Assembly: GCA_036488085.1 (NCBI GenBank)
Contig: DASXHZ010000027.1
Location: 1 to 64,000, forward strand
DNA length: 64,000 nt
Reading direction: 5' to 3'
From: DASXHZ01 sp036488085
GTDB lineage: Bacteria > Acidobacteriota > Thermoanaerobaculia > Gp7-AA8
The position numbers were made by a program, and so were the translations under genes. Positions 27,265-35,811 of the stretch are shown here, piece after piece. A model generated the notes under the pieces. That model was given only the letters and a program-made list of their open reading frames with translations. It had not been told where the DNA came from and did no database searches. Position 1 is the first letter of the stretch; each line of letters opens with the position of its first letter.

Positions 27265-28914
27265 TCACCTCCGGCCCTTCTTCACCCAGCGTGAGATACG
27301 CACTTTCTTCGCGGCGATCGGCGGCTTCGGCGTTTTCTTCGCCTCGGCTGCTTTCTCCTTCGCGGCGTCAATCGCGGCGTTCGCGACGCGGGCGTAGTCG
27401 ACGCCGGCGAGCTTCAGCACCTCCTTGTAGAGTTCGCGCTCTGCCTTGTCAGCGGTCGTGATCCAGCCGCCGACCAGAAGGTCGACGAGGAACGCCCGCT
27501 TCTCGATGTCGGTCATAGCCGCGATCCGGTCTTTCACGATCCGCTCGCGGTTGTGGGCGAACTCTTCGCGCGAGCCGTCGTAGCCGTGCCGGCGGAGCAC
27601 GCCTTCGAGCCTCCAGCCTTCGGCGAGAACCTGGGCGCGCACGATGAGATCAAGCCAGCCGCTCGGCGTGAGCTTCACCTTGCGGAGTTTCATCGCCAGG
27701 TCGCGGCTCACGGCTTCTTCACCGATCCGCTCGAGCTGGGCGTGGGAACGGGACGCCTCCTTCGCCGCCTTGCGCTTCTGCTTCTCCTTCCCGAACGCGT
27801 GACCGTGAGCGACGAGTGTCGCCTTCAGGTCCTTCGTCGGACAGAGCTTCCGCACGCGACCGTTCTTAAGGACATAGGTGATCTTCAGCTTCACGTCGCG
27901 GCCGAGGAGTTCCTCGTAGCGGCGCCGCTTCGGATCATCGGGGCAGATCGACTCGAGATCGACAAAGTCTTTCCCGAGCTGGTCGCTGTCCGCGTATGGG
28001 TAGGCACGCTTCAGGTCCTTCGGCGTGAGGAGAACGATGTAGCCCGTCTCCCGGAGGCGCTTCAGGTGGTTTTCGGTTTTGAGCCTGAAGTCCTTCGGGT
28101 TCGTGCACACCGCCTTCTTCACGTCGCCGAAGAGATCGGGGTTGTTGCCGGCGAGGTGCGGACACTTGGAGCAGGCACCGAGCGGCGAGAGCGCGGGATC
28201 TTCGGGATCGAAGACGGCGAGGGAGAGCGCGGACATGAACTCCTCCTCGATGAGCCGCTTCGCAACCGGGTATGGCAGCGCACGCACGACCGCGCCTTCT
28301 TTCGCATCACCTCCGCTGCCGTAGAACTGCGTGGTCACGATCCGCTTTAGCGCCTCGTCGTGGAGCTTCGCGTCGGGGATGCGCGCGATGAGCTCCGCGT
28401 ACTCGACCCCGATCGCGCCGGAGGCAAGAGCGTCCTTGACGCGTTTCGTGAGTCCGGCGAGCGGAATGCGTTTGGCGATGACCGACGCCTCGCGGTTCAC
28501 CTGTTTTGCGATCGCGCGCGGCGTCATGCCCTTCGCGGCAAGCGCGGCGTAGGTCTCCGCTTCTTCGAGCGGCGAGAGATCCTCGCGCTGCCCGTTCTCG
28601 ACGAGCTGCACGATCTCGACCTCCTCGTCGGTGAAGTCGCGGAAGACGACCGGCACTTCGCTGAGGCCGGCCATTTTCGCGGCGCGGTACCGCCGCTCGC
28701 CGCAGACGATCTCGGTGGGAGCGGGGCTCCCATCGGGTTTGTCGCGGACGAGGAGCGGTTCGAGGATCGTGTGCTCCTTCACGCTCTCCGAGAGCTCCTT
28801 CAGCTTCTTCGGATCGAAATACTTCCTGGGATTCGTAGGAGAGGCGCGGAGGGTCGCGAGCGGAACGAACGTGGAAACCGAGGACTTCGCAGGGACAGAG
28901 CTAGCGCTGGACAT
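27265..28914 (-). CDS. ParB/RepB-like partition protein with Cys cluster
   Basis: The first ~110 residues are a ParB N-terminal domain: LRASPTNPRKYFDPKKL, then CGERRYRAAKMAGL (the CTP-binding GERRxRA motif) and VENGQREDLSPLEEAETY. An HTH-like stretch follows (MTPRAIAKQVNREASVIAKR). Near residues 240-275 a Cys cluster (CSKCPHL...AVCTNP) suggests a metal site, seen in ParB-like proteins of integrative elements. The Lys/Arg-rich tail (PIAAKKVRISRWVKKGRR) may bind DNA. At 549 residues it is longer than chromosomal ParB (~290). No ParA is visible nearby, so it may serve regulation or element maintenance rather than classical partition. Confidence 0.8.
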   Translation of the reverse strand: MSSASSVPAKSSVSTFVPLATLRASPTNPRKYFDPKKLKELSESVKEHTILEPLLVRDKPDGSPAPTEIVCGERRYRAAKMAGLSEVPVVFRDFTDEEVEIVQLVENGQREDLSPLEEAETYAALAAKGMTPRAIAKQVNREASVIAKRIPLAGLTKRVKDALASGAIGVEYAELIARIPDAKLHDEALKRIVTTQFYGSGGDAKEGAVVRALPYPVAKRLIEEEFMSALSLAVFDPEDPALSPLGACSKCPHLAGNNPDLFGDVKKAVCTNPKDFRLKTENHLKRLRETGYIVLLTPKDLKRAYPYADSDQLGKDFVDLESICPDDPKRRRYEELLGRDVKLKITYVLKNGRVRKLCPTKDLKATLVAHGHAFGKEKQKRKAAKEASRSHAQLERIGEEAVSRDLAMKLRKVKLTPSGWLDLIVRAQVLAEGWRLEGVLRRHGYDGSREEFAHNRERIVKDRIAAMTDIEKRAFLVDLLVGGWITTADKAERELYKEVLKLAGVDYARVANAAIDAAKEKAAEAKKTPKPPIAAKKVRISRWVKKGRR

Positions 28915-28992
28915 TGGTTGTTCTCCTTTCTTATGTGGCCGTGATTGGCCTTGGGAAACTTCTGCCCATCACCCTATCGGGCGCTCCTCTCC

Positions 28993-29030
28993 CTGCCCAG
29001 GTAGCGAAAATCCCACCCTGCGGGATTTAT
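28993..29030 (-). promoter_or_regulatory. Conserved motif, copy C (upstream of the ParB-like gene)
   Basis: TGCCCAGGTAGCGAAAATCC followed by an AAATCCC/GGGATTT inverted repeat shares CCCAGGT and AAATCCC with copies A (35487) and B (29931). It lies ~79 bp upstream of the ParB-like start. I take it as an operator or promoter element. Confidence 0.5.
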
Positions 29031-29073
29031 GAGTCGGAAAAATCACCGGCTCGTGGCGTTTGGAAACAATGCC

Positions 29074-29580
29074 TCACGCAGCCACGCGGCGCTCTTCTAC
29101 GCCGAACGCATGAACGGCGAGCGAGGCGGCATCGAAGAGATGTATCCGTGAGGGCTCGGCGTCGTAATGCTTCCGGGTCTTCGGTACGAGCGGTTCCAAT
29201 TCCTCGAAATAGGTTCCGATTTCCCGCGCGATCGCGTACTTGTGTGGCGCGGCCTTCATCCGCCACGCCTCTGCCACCGCCTCGCGCGGGACGAGGATCA
29301 CTTCGACTCCGCAACGGTGGGCGTGAGCCGCGAGCTGCAAAAGCAGCACGCGCATTCGGGCGCGACGGATAGATCCCGGCGCCTGCGGATCTTCCAGCAC
29401 GAGAACGTCCGTGCCGCAGAGGTCGAGAAGCACATCGAGGTCGGGCGTCGCATCGTCGGGGTCGTGGAAGAGTCGGGTGCCCCAGTCCCGTACCTCGCCC
29501 TCCTCGAAGGAGACGAAGGCAAGGCCGCGCGGAGTGGGGTCAACGCCGAGGATCGAGCGTTTGTCGCGAAGGGCCATCAT
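29074..29580 (-). CDS. RuvC-like (RNase H fold) nuclease
   Basis: The protein of 168 residues opens with SILGVDPTPRGLAF (first catalytic Asp), then VLVLEDPQAPG (Glu), and ends with FDAASLAVHAF (C-terminal Asp). This D...E...D order is that of RuvC-type Holliday-junction resolvases and relatives with an RNase H fold. HRCGVEVILVPREAVAEAW fits the central helix-strand. Its start overlaps the upstream XRE gene stop (29577-29580), so the two are co-translated. It may resolve recombination or replication intermediates of the element. Confidence 0.7.
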   Translation of the reverse strand: MMALRDKRSILGVDPTPRGLAFVSFEEGEVRDWGTRLFHDPDDATPDLDVLLDLCGTDVLVLEDPQAPGSIRRARMRVLLLQLAAHAHRCGVEVILVPREAVAEAWRMKAAPHKYAIAREIGTYFEELEPLVPKTRKHYDAEPSRIHLFDAASLAVHAFGVEERRVAA

Positions 29581-29900
29581 GCGGCGATGTGTTCGAGAGA
29601 CCTCTTTCGCCGCAACTCGATTTCGCTTCCAGAGTCCGGCAAGTCCTTCAGAAGATGGCGCGCTCGAGCGCGCACCGCAGTACGGATCGTCGCATCCCTA
29701 CCGACGAAGATTTCGCTTATCGGTTTTCCATAGATCTGCTGATAGGCCAAGCCGAGATCGAGGGACGGCTGCGCCTCGCCGCGCTCGTACTTCGAGACGC
29801 GCGTTTTCCACTGCATGCCGAGGAGCGCCGCAATATCCGCCTGAGTGAGCCCGAGGCGTTTGCGTTCGTTCCTGAGATAGTGGATGAGTTTGCGGGGCAT
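29577..29900 (-). CDS. XRE-family transcriptional regulator
   Basis: Residues 5-45 form a Cro/C1 helix-turn-helix: LIHYLRNERKRLGLTQADIA then LLGMQWKTRVSKYERGEAQP. The 107-residue protein ends in a basic tail. Copy B of the conserved ~37-bp motif lies ~30 bp upstream of its start, as expected for autoregulation. The downstream RuvC-like gene overlaps it by 4 nt. Confidence 0.85.
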   Translation of the reverse strand: MPRKLIHYLRNERKRLGLTQADIAALLGMQWKTRVSKYERGEAQPSLDLGLAYQQIYGKPISEIFVGRDATIRTAVRARARHLLKDLPDSGSEIELRRKRSLEHIAA

Positions 29901-29930
29901 TGGCCGTCAGCGTACCCGCTCCTCCGGCGC

Positions 29931-29968
29931 TCGCCCAGGTGCCATAAATCCCCTGCGGCGGTACTTTC
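29931..29968 (-). promoter_or_regulatory. Conserved motif, copy B (upstream of the XRE gene)
   Basis: CGCCCAGGTGCCATAAATCC, then CCTGCGGCGGTACTTT, matches copy A (35487-35523) at about 30 of 38 positions. It ends ~30 bp before the XRE start codon, the same distance as copy A from the primase start. A shared promoter or operator is the simplest reading. Confidence 0.6.
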
Positions 29969-30350
29969 TTTCGCGCGGAGTTCACGGACGCTTAGTAGGA
30001 AATCCGAAAGGATCATCGGATTGATTGAGTTGGGAACGGCTTTAAATAACCATGCTTAGGCGTTTCTGTCAAGTTGTGGGTTCGCTCCTACCAGAGCGAC
30101 CAAGGTGCTACCGGGTGAACGGTTCGGACGACCGGTCGTCTGTTGCTACGGCCACATTGAAGTCGCTGGCTTTGCCGGTGTCTTCCGTCACTGAGACAAT
30201 ACCGGGTATGCGGGACGGAGACGCGGCCCCCCGGCGTCAGACCTGGCACGACGCTCTCCGCGTACGGGTTTGCGAAACCTGCTCCTCCCGGTCGACAAAC
30301 AACTCCGCCGGTGGGGAAAGATGCTCCCTGGAAGGCGGCTATTCGAAAGG
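29969..30350. other. Gap between the XRE regulator and the DUF1573 gene
   Basis: I see no convincing gene in this stretch. The plus-strand frame from 30052 has no family signature and an unlikely composition. Confidence 0.5.
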
Positions 30351-31841
30351 CTACTCACAAGATTTTACACGTAGATCGATGGGCTGACGCTCAAAGGGCT
30401 TCTGTGGTCCGAGGTTGAATGTGGCGATGTCACCAGGCTTCACCTGACCTGCGGTTTGCTGTTCTTGCCCATAAAGATCCTGCCAGCCGATGGCTACTAT
30501 TCGCGTAACCGACGACCCATTGCGCACTTTGGCTTGATACACGATCAGCGGCGAAGCCGGACGCATATCCACCTTGTAGAGTCCCATCATCTCGACTCCG
30601 GCGCACGGCTCTGCGGGAGCAGGTGGCGGTGGCGGCGCTGTTTGCTCCGGCGTTGGACGATTGTTCGAGACGAGCGGCCGGTGTGCGATCGGTTTCTCGT
30701 ACTCGTTGTCCGCGCCGAGCGTTACCCATTCCCCATCCACCTTCCTGTATCTCGTCGTACCCTGCGCCTCGTAAAAATCGAACCAGCTCCCTCCGTTCAG
30801 CATCGAGAGCGTCACGGTTGCGGTTACTGAAACCACATCTCCTGACGTGTGTGAGCTCACCTTTGAGAAACGCTCTCGGACTTGGCCAGCGGGCTCGGGT
30901 TGCTCCATGACTTGCGCCAGCATCATGCGCTTCGTGAGCTGTTTTCCCATGCTCTTGAACACGGCGTCGGGCGCGATGTGCTTATCGAGATACCCCATGT
31001 CCTTGTGCATCATCGCCTGCAACGTGAGCTTGTCCTGCGCGAGGATATCTTGTGTCGTGAGGTCGAGTTCCTGATCTTGGTTCTCGGGCGCCGACGCCGC
31101 ACTCGCTGGCCCAGCGACCGCGGCTACCAGCGTCTTCCCCTCCGCGCGAATGACACCGGAGACCGGTATCCGAAACTCCGGTTCCTCGGCAATCCCTGTG
31201 CGGATGGTGACCGAACCTGCGAGCGGCCCAATAGGAGCGCTTGAGTCGAGCGTCACGATGAGTTTCCAGCGATTGGAGCCTTGGTCCGGCGACAAGGTGG
31301 CGCGCAGGTACTTTTCCGAGGTGGTGACGTTCGAGGGTTTGAAATCGGGATTCGAGGAAGCGAGCACGAGGTCACCCGCTCCGGCGTGTCCCGCGGCGGT
31401 TTCGATTCGAATGGACTCAGCGGGCGAGGCGGTCACGTATCCACGAACGTTCGCGGTGACGATTAACGTCGTCTGAGGCGTGACTGGGTCATTCGTGGAC
31501 ACAACCGCTGATTTTGAGATTGCCCCGTGGAAGCTCTTCGTGTCGACGGTGAGCGTGATCATCCCTTCGCTTCCGGGATGAATGGTTTTGTCGAAGTCGA
31601 CGGTCGTGCATCCGCAACCCGGTTTGACATCCAGAATGCGCAGGTCAGCTTTCCCGGTGTTTTTCACCATAAAGCTCTGTTGGACTCGTGCACCTCGAGC
31701 AACCGTGCCGATGTTCGCGGTCGTCGTTTCAATCGAAATCGTCTGTGCGCGGGAGCCAAGAGCTATCACCGTCAAAACCACTGACCACGTGAGACACCTA
31801 GCAAAGGCCCAAGGAGTTGGGAAGAGATGCCGCGATGACAT
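30351..31841 (-). CDS. Exported DUF1573-domain protein
   Basis: A signal peptide (LTWSVVLTVIALGSRAQ) leads into a DUF1573 Ig-like domain: IGTVARGARVQQSFMVKNTG then GCGCTTVDFDKTIHPGSEG (residues ~40-130), with the family's CGCT motif. A second Ig-like region follows. Residues ~265-390 (DILAQDKLTLQAMMHKDMGY, TVTLSMLNGGSWFDFYEAQG, YRKVDGEWV) resemble an NTF2/SnoaL-like fold. A Pro-rich linker and a C-terminal beta domain complete the 496 residues. It is probably periplasmic or surface-bound. It interrupts the element's DNA-processing genes, so it may be a passenger gene. Confidence 0.7.
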   Translation of the reverse strand: MSSRHLFPTPWAFARCLTWSVVLTVIALGSRAQTISIETTTANIGTVARGARVQQSFMVKNTGKADLRILDVKPGCGCTTVDFDKTIHPGSEGMITLTVDTKSFHGAISKSAVVSTNDPVTPQTTLIVTANVRGYVTASPAESIRIETAAGHAGAGDLVLASSNPDFKPSNVTTSEKYLRATLSPDQGSNRWKLIVTLDSSAPIGPLAGSVTIRTGIAEEPEFRIPVSGVIRAEGKTLVAAVAGPASAASAPENQDQELDLTTQDILAQDKLTLQAMMHKDMGYLDKHIAPDAVFKSMGKQLTKRMMLAQVMEQPEPAGQVRERFSKVSSHTSGDVVSVTATVTLSMLNGGSWFDFYEAQGTTRYRKVDGEWVTLGADNEYEKPIAHRPLVSNNRPTPEQTAPPPPPAPAEPCAGVEMMGLYKVDMRPASPLIVYQAKVRNGSSVTRIVAIGWQDLYGQEQQTAGQVKPGDIATFNLGPQKPFERQPIDLRVKSCE

Positions 31842-31907
31842 TGGAAGCTACCTCCGGACCGGCCAATCTTAACACCGGACCTCCGGCGCAATTTGCGATT
31901 TATGGAA

Positions 31908-33164
31908 TTAGTCACCAAGCTCCTCCGGCCTGAATCCACCGATCTCCTTTGGGGCGAGTCTAGGACGTGAAGGCCTGCGCTCTTTTGTTTCACCCGGTTT
32001 CGTGAGCGTGATCGTCTGGCCTGTGAATGCCTCCTTTGATTCCCCGCGTACGAGCGGCCGTATCCAGAACATCCGGTTCGGCAGGAGCGTCAGCTCGTAG
32101 AAGTCGAGATCCGGGAAGATCTCCTTCACGAGCTTCTGCGCGTCCACAGCGCCCACCCGGAAGACGATAAGCGTTCCGATGTTCCCGAGGATTGCGCTCC
32201 GCACCTCCGCGTCGATCTGGTCGAGGAACTGGTTCGCAAGGACAAGCCCCACCCCGTATTTGCGGAGCTCGGCCAGCATGTTCACGAGCGCTAGAGTCGT
32301 GAAGGTCTGGAACTCGTCGAGGTAGATGAAGAAGTCGCGCCGCTTCTCGTCGGGTGAGTCGGCGCGTGCAAGTCCGGAGAGCCCCAGCATGGTGACCATA
32401 AGGCCGCCGAAGAGCATCGCCGGCGCCTCGCCTATCTTGCCCTTCGCGATATTGACCAAGATCACCTTGCCGTTATCCATCGCCTCGCGGGGATTGAAGG
32501 TGCTTTTCGGGATCGTGAGGATGCGGGAAACAAACGGGTCGACGAGGAGGCTCCCGAGCTTGTTCTCGATCGGGGTCACGGCTTCGGACTTGTGCTTGCC
32601 GTAGTGTTCGAATTCAGTCTGCCAGAAGCGCTTCACCTCGTCGTTCGTGACCCGCTCCGCGGCTTCCTTCCGGAAGTCTTTGTCGTGGAAGAGCCGGGTC
32701 ACGTCGGACAGCGTTGCCTCCGGCTGTTCCAGCAAGAGAAGGAGAGCGTTCCGAAGGATGTATTCGAGGCGGATGCCCCAGGCATCGTCGAAGAGCTTCT
32801 TTAGGGTCTCGGTAATGCCGCTCGCTGCGAGCGAGCGCCGCAGCGGCGGCACGGCCTCCAGGGGATTGAATCCAAAGGGCTGCGTAGGGTCCGGGACGTT
32901 CAGGTAGATCACGTCCTTGCGGCGGTCCTCCGGCACCCACTTGTTGATCCGTTCGACGAGGTCGCCGTGCGGATCGAAGAGCGCGAGACCATTCCCTGCG
33001 AGGATGTCCTGCCGGACCATCGCTTCGAGGAGCGAGGACTTGCCTGTGCCGGTCTTCCCGATCGCATACATATGTGCGCGCCGGTCCTCCGGCCAGAGCC
33101 CGAACGGCTTGTCGAGGTCGCGCCACTTCGTCCGGCCGATGAAGATGAGACGGTCCTCCGTCAT
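31908..33164 (-). CDS. VirD4/TraD-like coupling ATPase
   Basis: Walker A GKTGTGKSS (residues 36-44), FDPHGDLVERI (~63-73) and Walker B FIYLDEFQTFT (269-278) identify a VirD4/TraD-type ATPase, the motor that delivers DNA to type IV secretion channels or moves DNA in related systems. No N-terminal membrane helices are present in its 418 residues, unlike canonical coupling proteins. The start overlaps the stop of the upstream P-loop gene (33161-33164). A decayed copy of its C-terminal third lies at 3191-3434. It may act in conjugation or as a replication motor with the adjacent primase. Confidence 0.8.
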   Translation of the reverse strand: MTEDRLIFIGRTKWRDLDKPFGLWPEDRRAHMYAIGKTGTGKSSLLEAMVRQDILAGNGLALFDPHGDLVERINKWVPEDRRKDVIYLNVPDPTQPFGFNPLEAVPPLRRSLAASGITETLKKLFDDAWGIRLEYILRNALLLLLEQPEATLSDVTRLFHDKDFRKEAAERVTNDEVKRFWQTEFEHYGKHKSEAVTPIENKLGSLLVDPFVSRILTIPKSTFNPREAMDNGKVILVNIAKGKIGEAPAMLFGGLMVTMLGLSGLARADSPDEKRRDFFIYLDEFQTFTTLALVNMLAELRKYGVGLVLANQFLDQIDAEVRSAILGNIGTLIVFRVGAVDAQKLVKEIFPDLDFYELTLLPNRMFWIRPLVRGESKEAFTGQTITLTKPGETKERRPSRPRLAPKEIGGFRPEELGD

Positions 33165-34504
33165 CTGGCGGGAGCTATGTCCTCCTCGACCGTTTCCACC
33201 GGCTCAAGGCCGAAGCGTTTATAGAGCGATGCGAGTCGGGCCACCTCTTCAGGCCCGAGCGTGAAGACGCCGGTATTGCGCGAGGGCTTGAGGCCGAGCC
33301 TCCGGCGCACCAAGGAGCCGACCCAGCGCGGCGTCACCCTACGTTCGTACTCGTCGCCGTGACGGCGGATGAACTCCGTCGTGATGTCCTGGATCGCGAG
33401 CCTTGAATTCGGCCGCGCCACGAGGTCGCGGATCACCTGGAGAATCTGCGCTTCGGCGGCCTCCGAGCGCTCGTCCACGAGGTCTTCGTTGTACTTCCCG
33501 ATGAGCGTGATCACTTTCTCCCGCGCAGACACATCGCTGATCACCGAGACGAGAGGCCCGAAAATTTGTTGAAGCCTCGGCTCGAGATCGCGAGCGCCCG
33601 CGCGGGTTTCCCCCCGCGCGTTCTTGAAGGTTCTCAAGCGATAGAGCAGCAGTTGATTCCTGATCTCTCGGGCCTCCTCGTGAAAGCGCTCGTCCAAGTT
33701 GAGCGGGATCTCGCTCCGTAGCTGGCCGCCGCGCATGTCCTCGGTGACGCAGCGGCTCTCCAAGGCGCGGTCCTGGAAGAAGCCGCGGGTCGCGACGATC
33801 TTCGGTCCGAAGACGTGGTAGGCCCGCGGGTCGAACTCCTTTTTCGGGGAGACTTCCGTGCGGAGCACCGGGAAGCCCTTCGCGTTGCCGTTGTTCAAGA
33901 CCTTAATAATTTCGCTCTTCTCATCCGACGCTCGGAAGTCTCCCTCGTCCAGGATCAAGGTCCCGCGGAAGGCGTCCAAGAGCCGAAAGATCGGCGAGAC
34001 CGTGCTCGCGGCGCTCGCGAATATCGGGAGGCGGCAAAGAGAACCCACGGTTAGTAAGAACCGTGTTTTGCCGCTCCCGTATCCGCCGCGAACACGGACA
34101 TAGGGGACTTCGTGGAAGGCGTCGTAGACCCAGGTGAAGAGGATGTAGTAGGTAGTAATCAGTTCAAAGTCTTCCTCCACCTCCACGTACCTTCGCACGA
34201 AGTCACGGATGCGGGAGACGAGGGCGGCTTCGTCGCCGTACTCGGCCGGCTCGGACGGAAAGAGCACCACGTGGTGCTTCACGAGGTTGTTCGAGGCGCT
34301 GTACGGCACGAGGCGCTCGGAGGGCGTCGCGAGGATCGAGTCCTGGTACCGCCACTCCTCGCCTCGACCGACGACGAGCCGCGTAGTGCGGACGGCAGGG
34401 TCGTAGACCATCTCCACGAGCTCTCCGGACGGGAGGACCGCAGCGGCGGTCGGTAGGGCGGTCGGCTTCTTCACCTCCGATTGCGTGGTCGGTTCAGAGT
34501 TCAT
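33161..34504 (-). CDS. P-loop ATPase coupled to primase (putative helicase)
   Basis: Walker A GGYGSGKTRF (residues 140-149) and Walker B GTLILDEGDF (191-200), with VSPIFRLLDAF before it, resemble the ATPases that accompany CHC2/Toprim primases on plasmids and phages (DUF3631/DUF927-like). The C-terminal ~90 residues (AIQDITTEFIRRHGDEYERR, VTPRWVGSLVRRRLGL) look like a winged helix. It overlaps the primase gene by 11 nt upstream and the VirD4-like gene by 4 nt downstream, so the three form a translationally coupled module. Its exact activity (helicase or DNA translocase) is inferred. A decayed fragment of the same gene is at 3038-3190. Confidence 0.7.
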   Translation of the reverse strand: MNSEPTTQSEVKKPTALPTAAAVLPSGELVEMVYDPAVRTTRLVVGRGEEWRYQDSILATPSERLVPYSASNNLVKHHVVLFPSEPAEYGDEAALVSRIRDFVRRYVEVEEDFELITTYYILFTWVYDAFHEVPYVRVRGGYGSGKTRFLLTVGSLCRLPIFASAASTVSPIFRLLDAFRGTLILDEGDFRASDEKSEIIKVLNNGNAKGFPVLRTEVSPKKEFDPRAYHVFGPKIVATRGFFQDRALESRCVTEDMRGGQLRSEIPLNLDERFHEEAREIRNQLLLYRLRTFKNARGETRAGARDLEPRLQQIFGPLVSVISDVSAREKVITLIGKYNEDLVDERSEAAEAQILQVIRDLVARPNSRLAIQDITTEFIRRHGDEYERRVTPRWVGSLVRRRLGLKPSRNTGVFTLGPEEVARLASLYKRFGLEPVETVEEDIAPAR

Positions 34505-35456
34505 GGGTGAAGCGGTAGCGCTCGAGAGCGCCGAGCGCCTGGCTGAAGGTCATCGACTCTTTGTTCATGAGAAAGGCGACAACGTCGCCCGTGGCGCCGC
34601 AGACGGAGCAGGCGTAGGTATCCGTCTCCGGATACACGCTAAAGGAGCGGGTGCTGTCGTCGTGGAAGGGACAGTGGCCGACGAGGCGTCCGCCGCTCGC
34701 CTGCAGGTCCGTGAATTCGAAGACAAGGTCATGCAGGCGGACGCGTTTCCGGAGCTTCTCAGCCCAGCGCTCGTGGGCGCTGTTCGCGGAGCGGAAGCGG
34801 GTGACGGTCGGCGCTTGAGCGGAAGCGTCGAGTGCACCCGCTCCGCCAGCGAGGACGATCTCGAAGTCGCGCGTCGAGTAGACGTGCCGGAGGAAGTAGT
34901 CGGAGATGGAACCACCCTCTGCAAGATCGGCAGGGAGATGCGCGATCCGCGCGCGAAGAATGACTTTCTGGATATGGCGGGCAGCTTTCTCGTTTGCTCC
35001 TCCGCGCTTCAAGCACACGAATACGTCGTCGATGCCCTCGAAAAGCGGTGCCCACTCCGCCAAGAAAACGCCGGCGCCGCCGGTCGAGGTTACGGCCGGG
35101 AATCCCCGGGACTCCAGCACGAGGCGATCGAATTCGCCCTCGCAGATGAGGACGCGGTGCGGCTTTCTCGCGAGCGTTTCTTGCCCGTAAAGGAGCGGCT
35201 CGGTGTCGGCGTCAGAGGTGACCTGCGGTTCGTCCCAGGGATCCTTCGGGATCGTGGCGTAGCGGAAACCGACGACGTCACGCGTCGTCTCCCCGAATAC
35301 CGGGATCACGATCCGTTTGCCGTCCCAGCCGAGGAGCTGGCGGTCGATGACCGTCGCCGCGATGCCGCGGTCTTTGAGGAACTGCCGGACCTCATCCGGC
35401 ATGAAGCGGTTGTACCGCTCCGCGATGTCTCGCGGGGTGACTATGGGTTTAAGCAT
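34494..35456 (-). CDS. DNA primase-like protein with permuted domains
   Basis: A Toprim-like domain comes first (RVLICEGEFDRLVL at 101-114; ISDYF at 184-188). A CHC2-type zinc ribbon comes last: GHCPFHDDSTRSFSVYPE (C262, H265), then YACSVCGATGDVVAFLM (C283, C286). DnaG-type primases have the zinc ribbon at the N-terminus, so the order is reversed. The Toprim DxD is not visible; the spot reads FVCLKRGGANEKAA (146-159), so metal binding may be lost or shifted. The protein has 320 residues. Copy A of the conserved motif lies ~30 bp upstream. It probably starts replication of the element together with the overlapping ATPase. Confidence 0.75.
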   Translation of the reverse strand: MLKPIVTPRDIAERYNRFMPDEVRQFLKDRGIAATVIDRQLLGWDGKRIVIPVFGETTRDVVGFRYATIPKDPWDEPQVTSDADTEPLLYGQETLARKPHRVLICEGEFDRLVLESRGFPAVTSTGGAGVFLAEWAPLFEGIDDVFVCLKRGGANEKAARHIQKVILRARIAHLPADLAEGGSISDYFLRHVYSTRDFEIVLAGGAGALDASAQAPTVTRFRSANSAHERWAEKLRKRVRLHDLVFEFTDLQASGGRLVGHCPFHDDSTRSFSVYPETDTYACSVCGATGDVVAFLMNKESMTFSQALGALERYRFTHEL

Positions 35457-35486
35457 GCGCGTAACGCTACGCGCGCGTCCTGAACG

Positions 35487-35523
35487 CGCCCAGATACCCT
35501 AAATCCCCCACGGCGGCACTTCT
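35487..35523 (-). promoter_or_regulatory. Conserved motif, copy A (upstream of the primase gene)
   Basis: CGCCCAGATACCCTAAATCC, then CCCACGGCGGCACTTCT. It aligns with copy B at about 30 of 38 positions and lies ~30 bp before the primase start. It is also in the divergent gap to the plus-strand recombinase operon, so it could control both. Confidence 0.6.
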
Positions 35524-35565
35524 GGTATCTCGTGCGATTCTGAGCGCTGCGCTAGAACGGAAGGC

Positions 35566-35811
35566 ATGAAGCTCACGGACGAAGACGTGGCGGAGTTTTG
35601 CCGCGTCTACAAGGAAGCCTACGGCGAGGAGATGCCGCCCGGGGAAGCCCGCATGTGGGCTATTCGTCTCGCGCGTCTCTATCGCATTCTTCTTACGCCT
35701 ACGCCGAGCGAGACGGCGGAGCGCCTTGCAAAATCCAGGGAGCGAGCTACGCTCATAACGCCTGCCGCGGCGCCCGTCGAGCGCCGCACATCACGAGAGC
35801 ATTCCCCATGA
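35566..35811 (+). CDS. Small protein preceding the serine recombinase
   Basis: The protein of 81 residues starts MKLTDEDVAEFCRVYKEAYG, then EMPPGEARMWAIRLARLYRI. Short proteins of this type, with a KLTxEDVxEFxxLYKExYGE-like start, are common next to mobile-element recombinases, and their role is unknown. Its stop overlaps the recombinase ATG (ATGA at 35808-35811), so the two are translationally coupled. Confidence 0.75.
   Translation: MKLTDEDVAEFCRVYKEAYGEEMPPGEARMWAIRLARLYRILLTPTPSETAERLAKSRERATLITPAAAPVERRTSREHSP

Noticed and set aside
27553..28944. Plus-strand frames opposite the ParB-like gene
   Set aside because: They are antisense shadows with no recognisable motifs.
34485..35483. 332-codon plus-strand frame opposite the primase gene
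   Set aside because: The primase on the other strand has clear Toprim and zinc motifs and overlaps its neighbours properly; the opposite frame has none.
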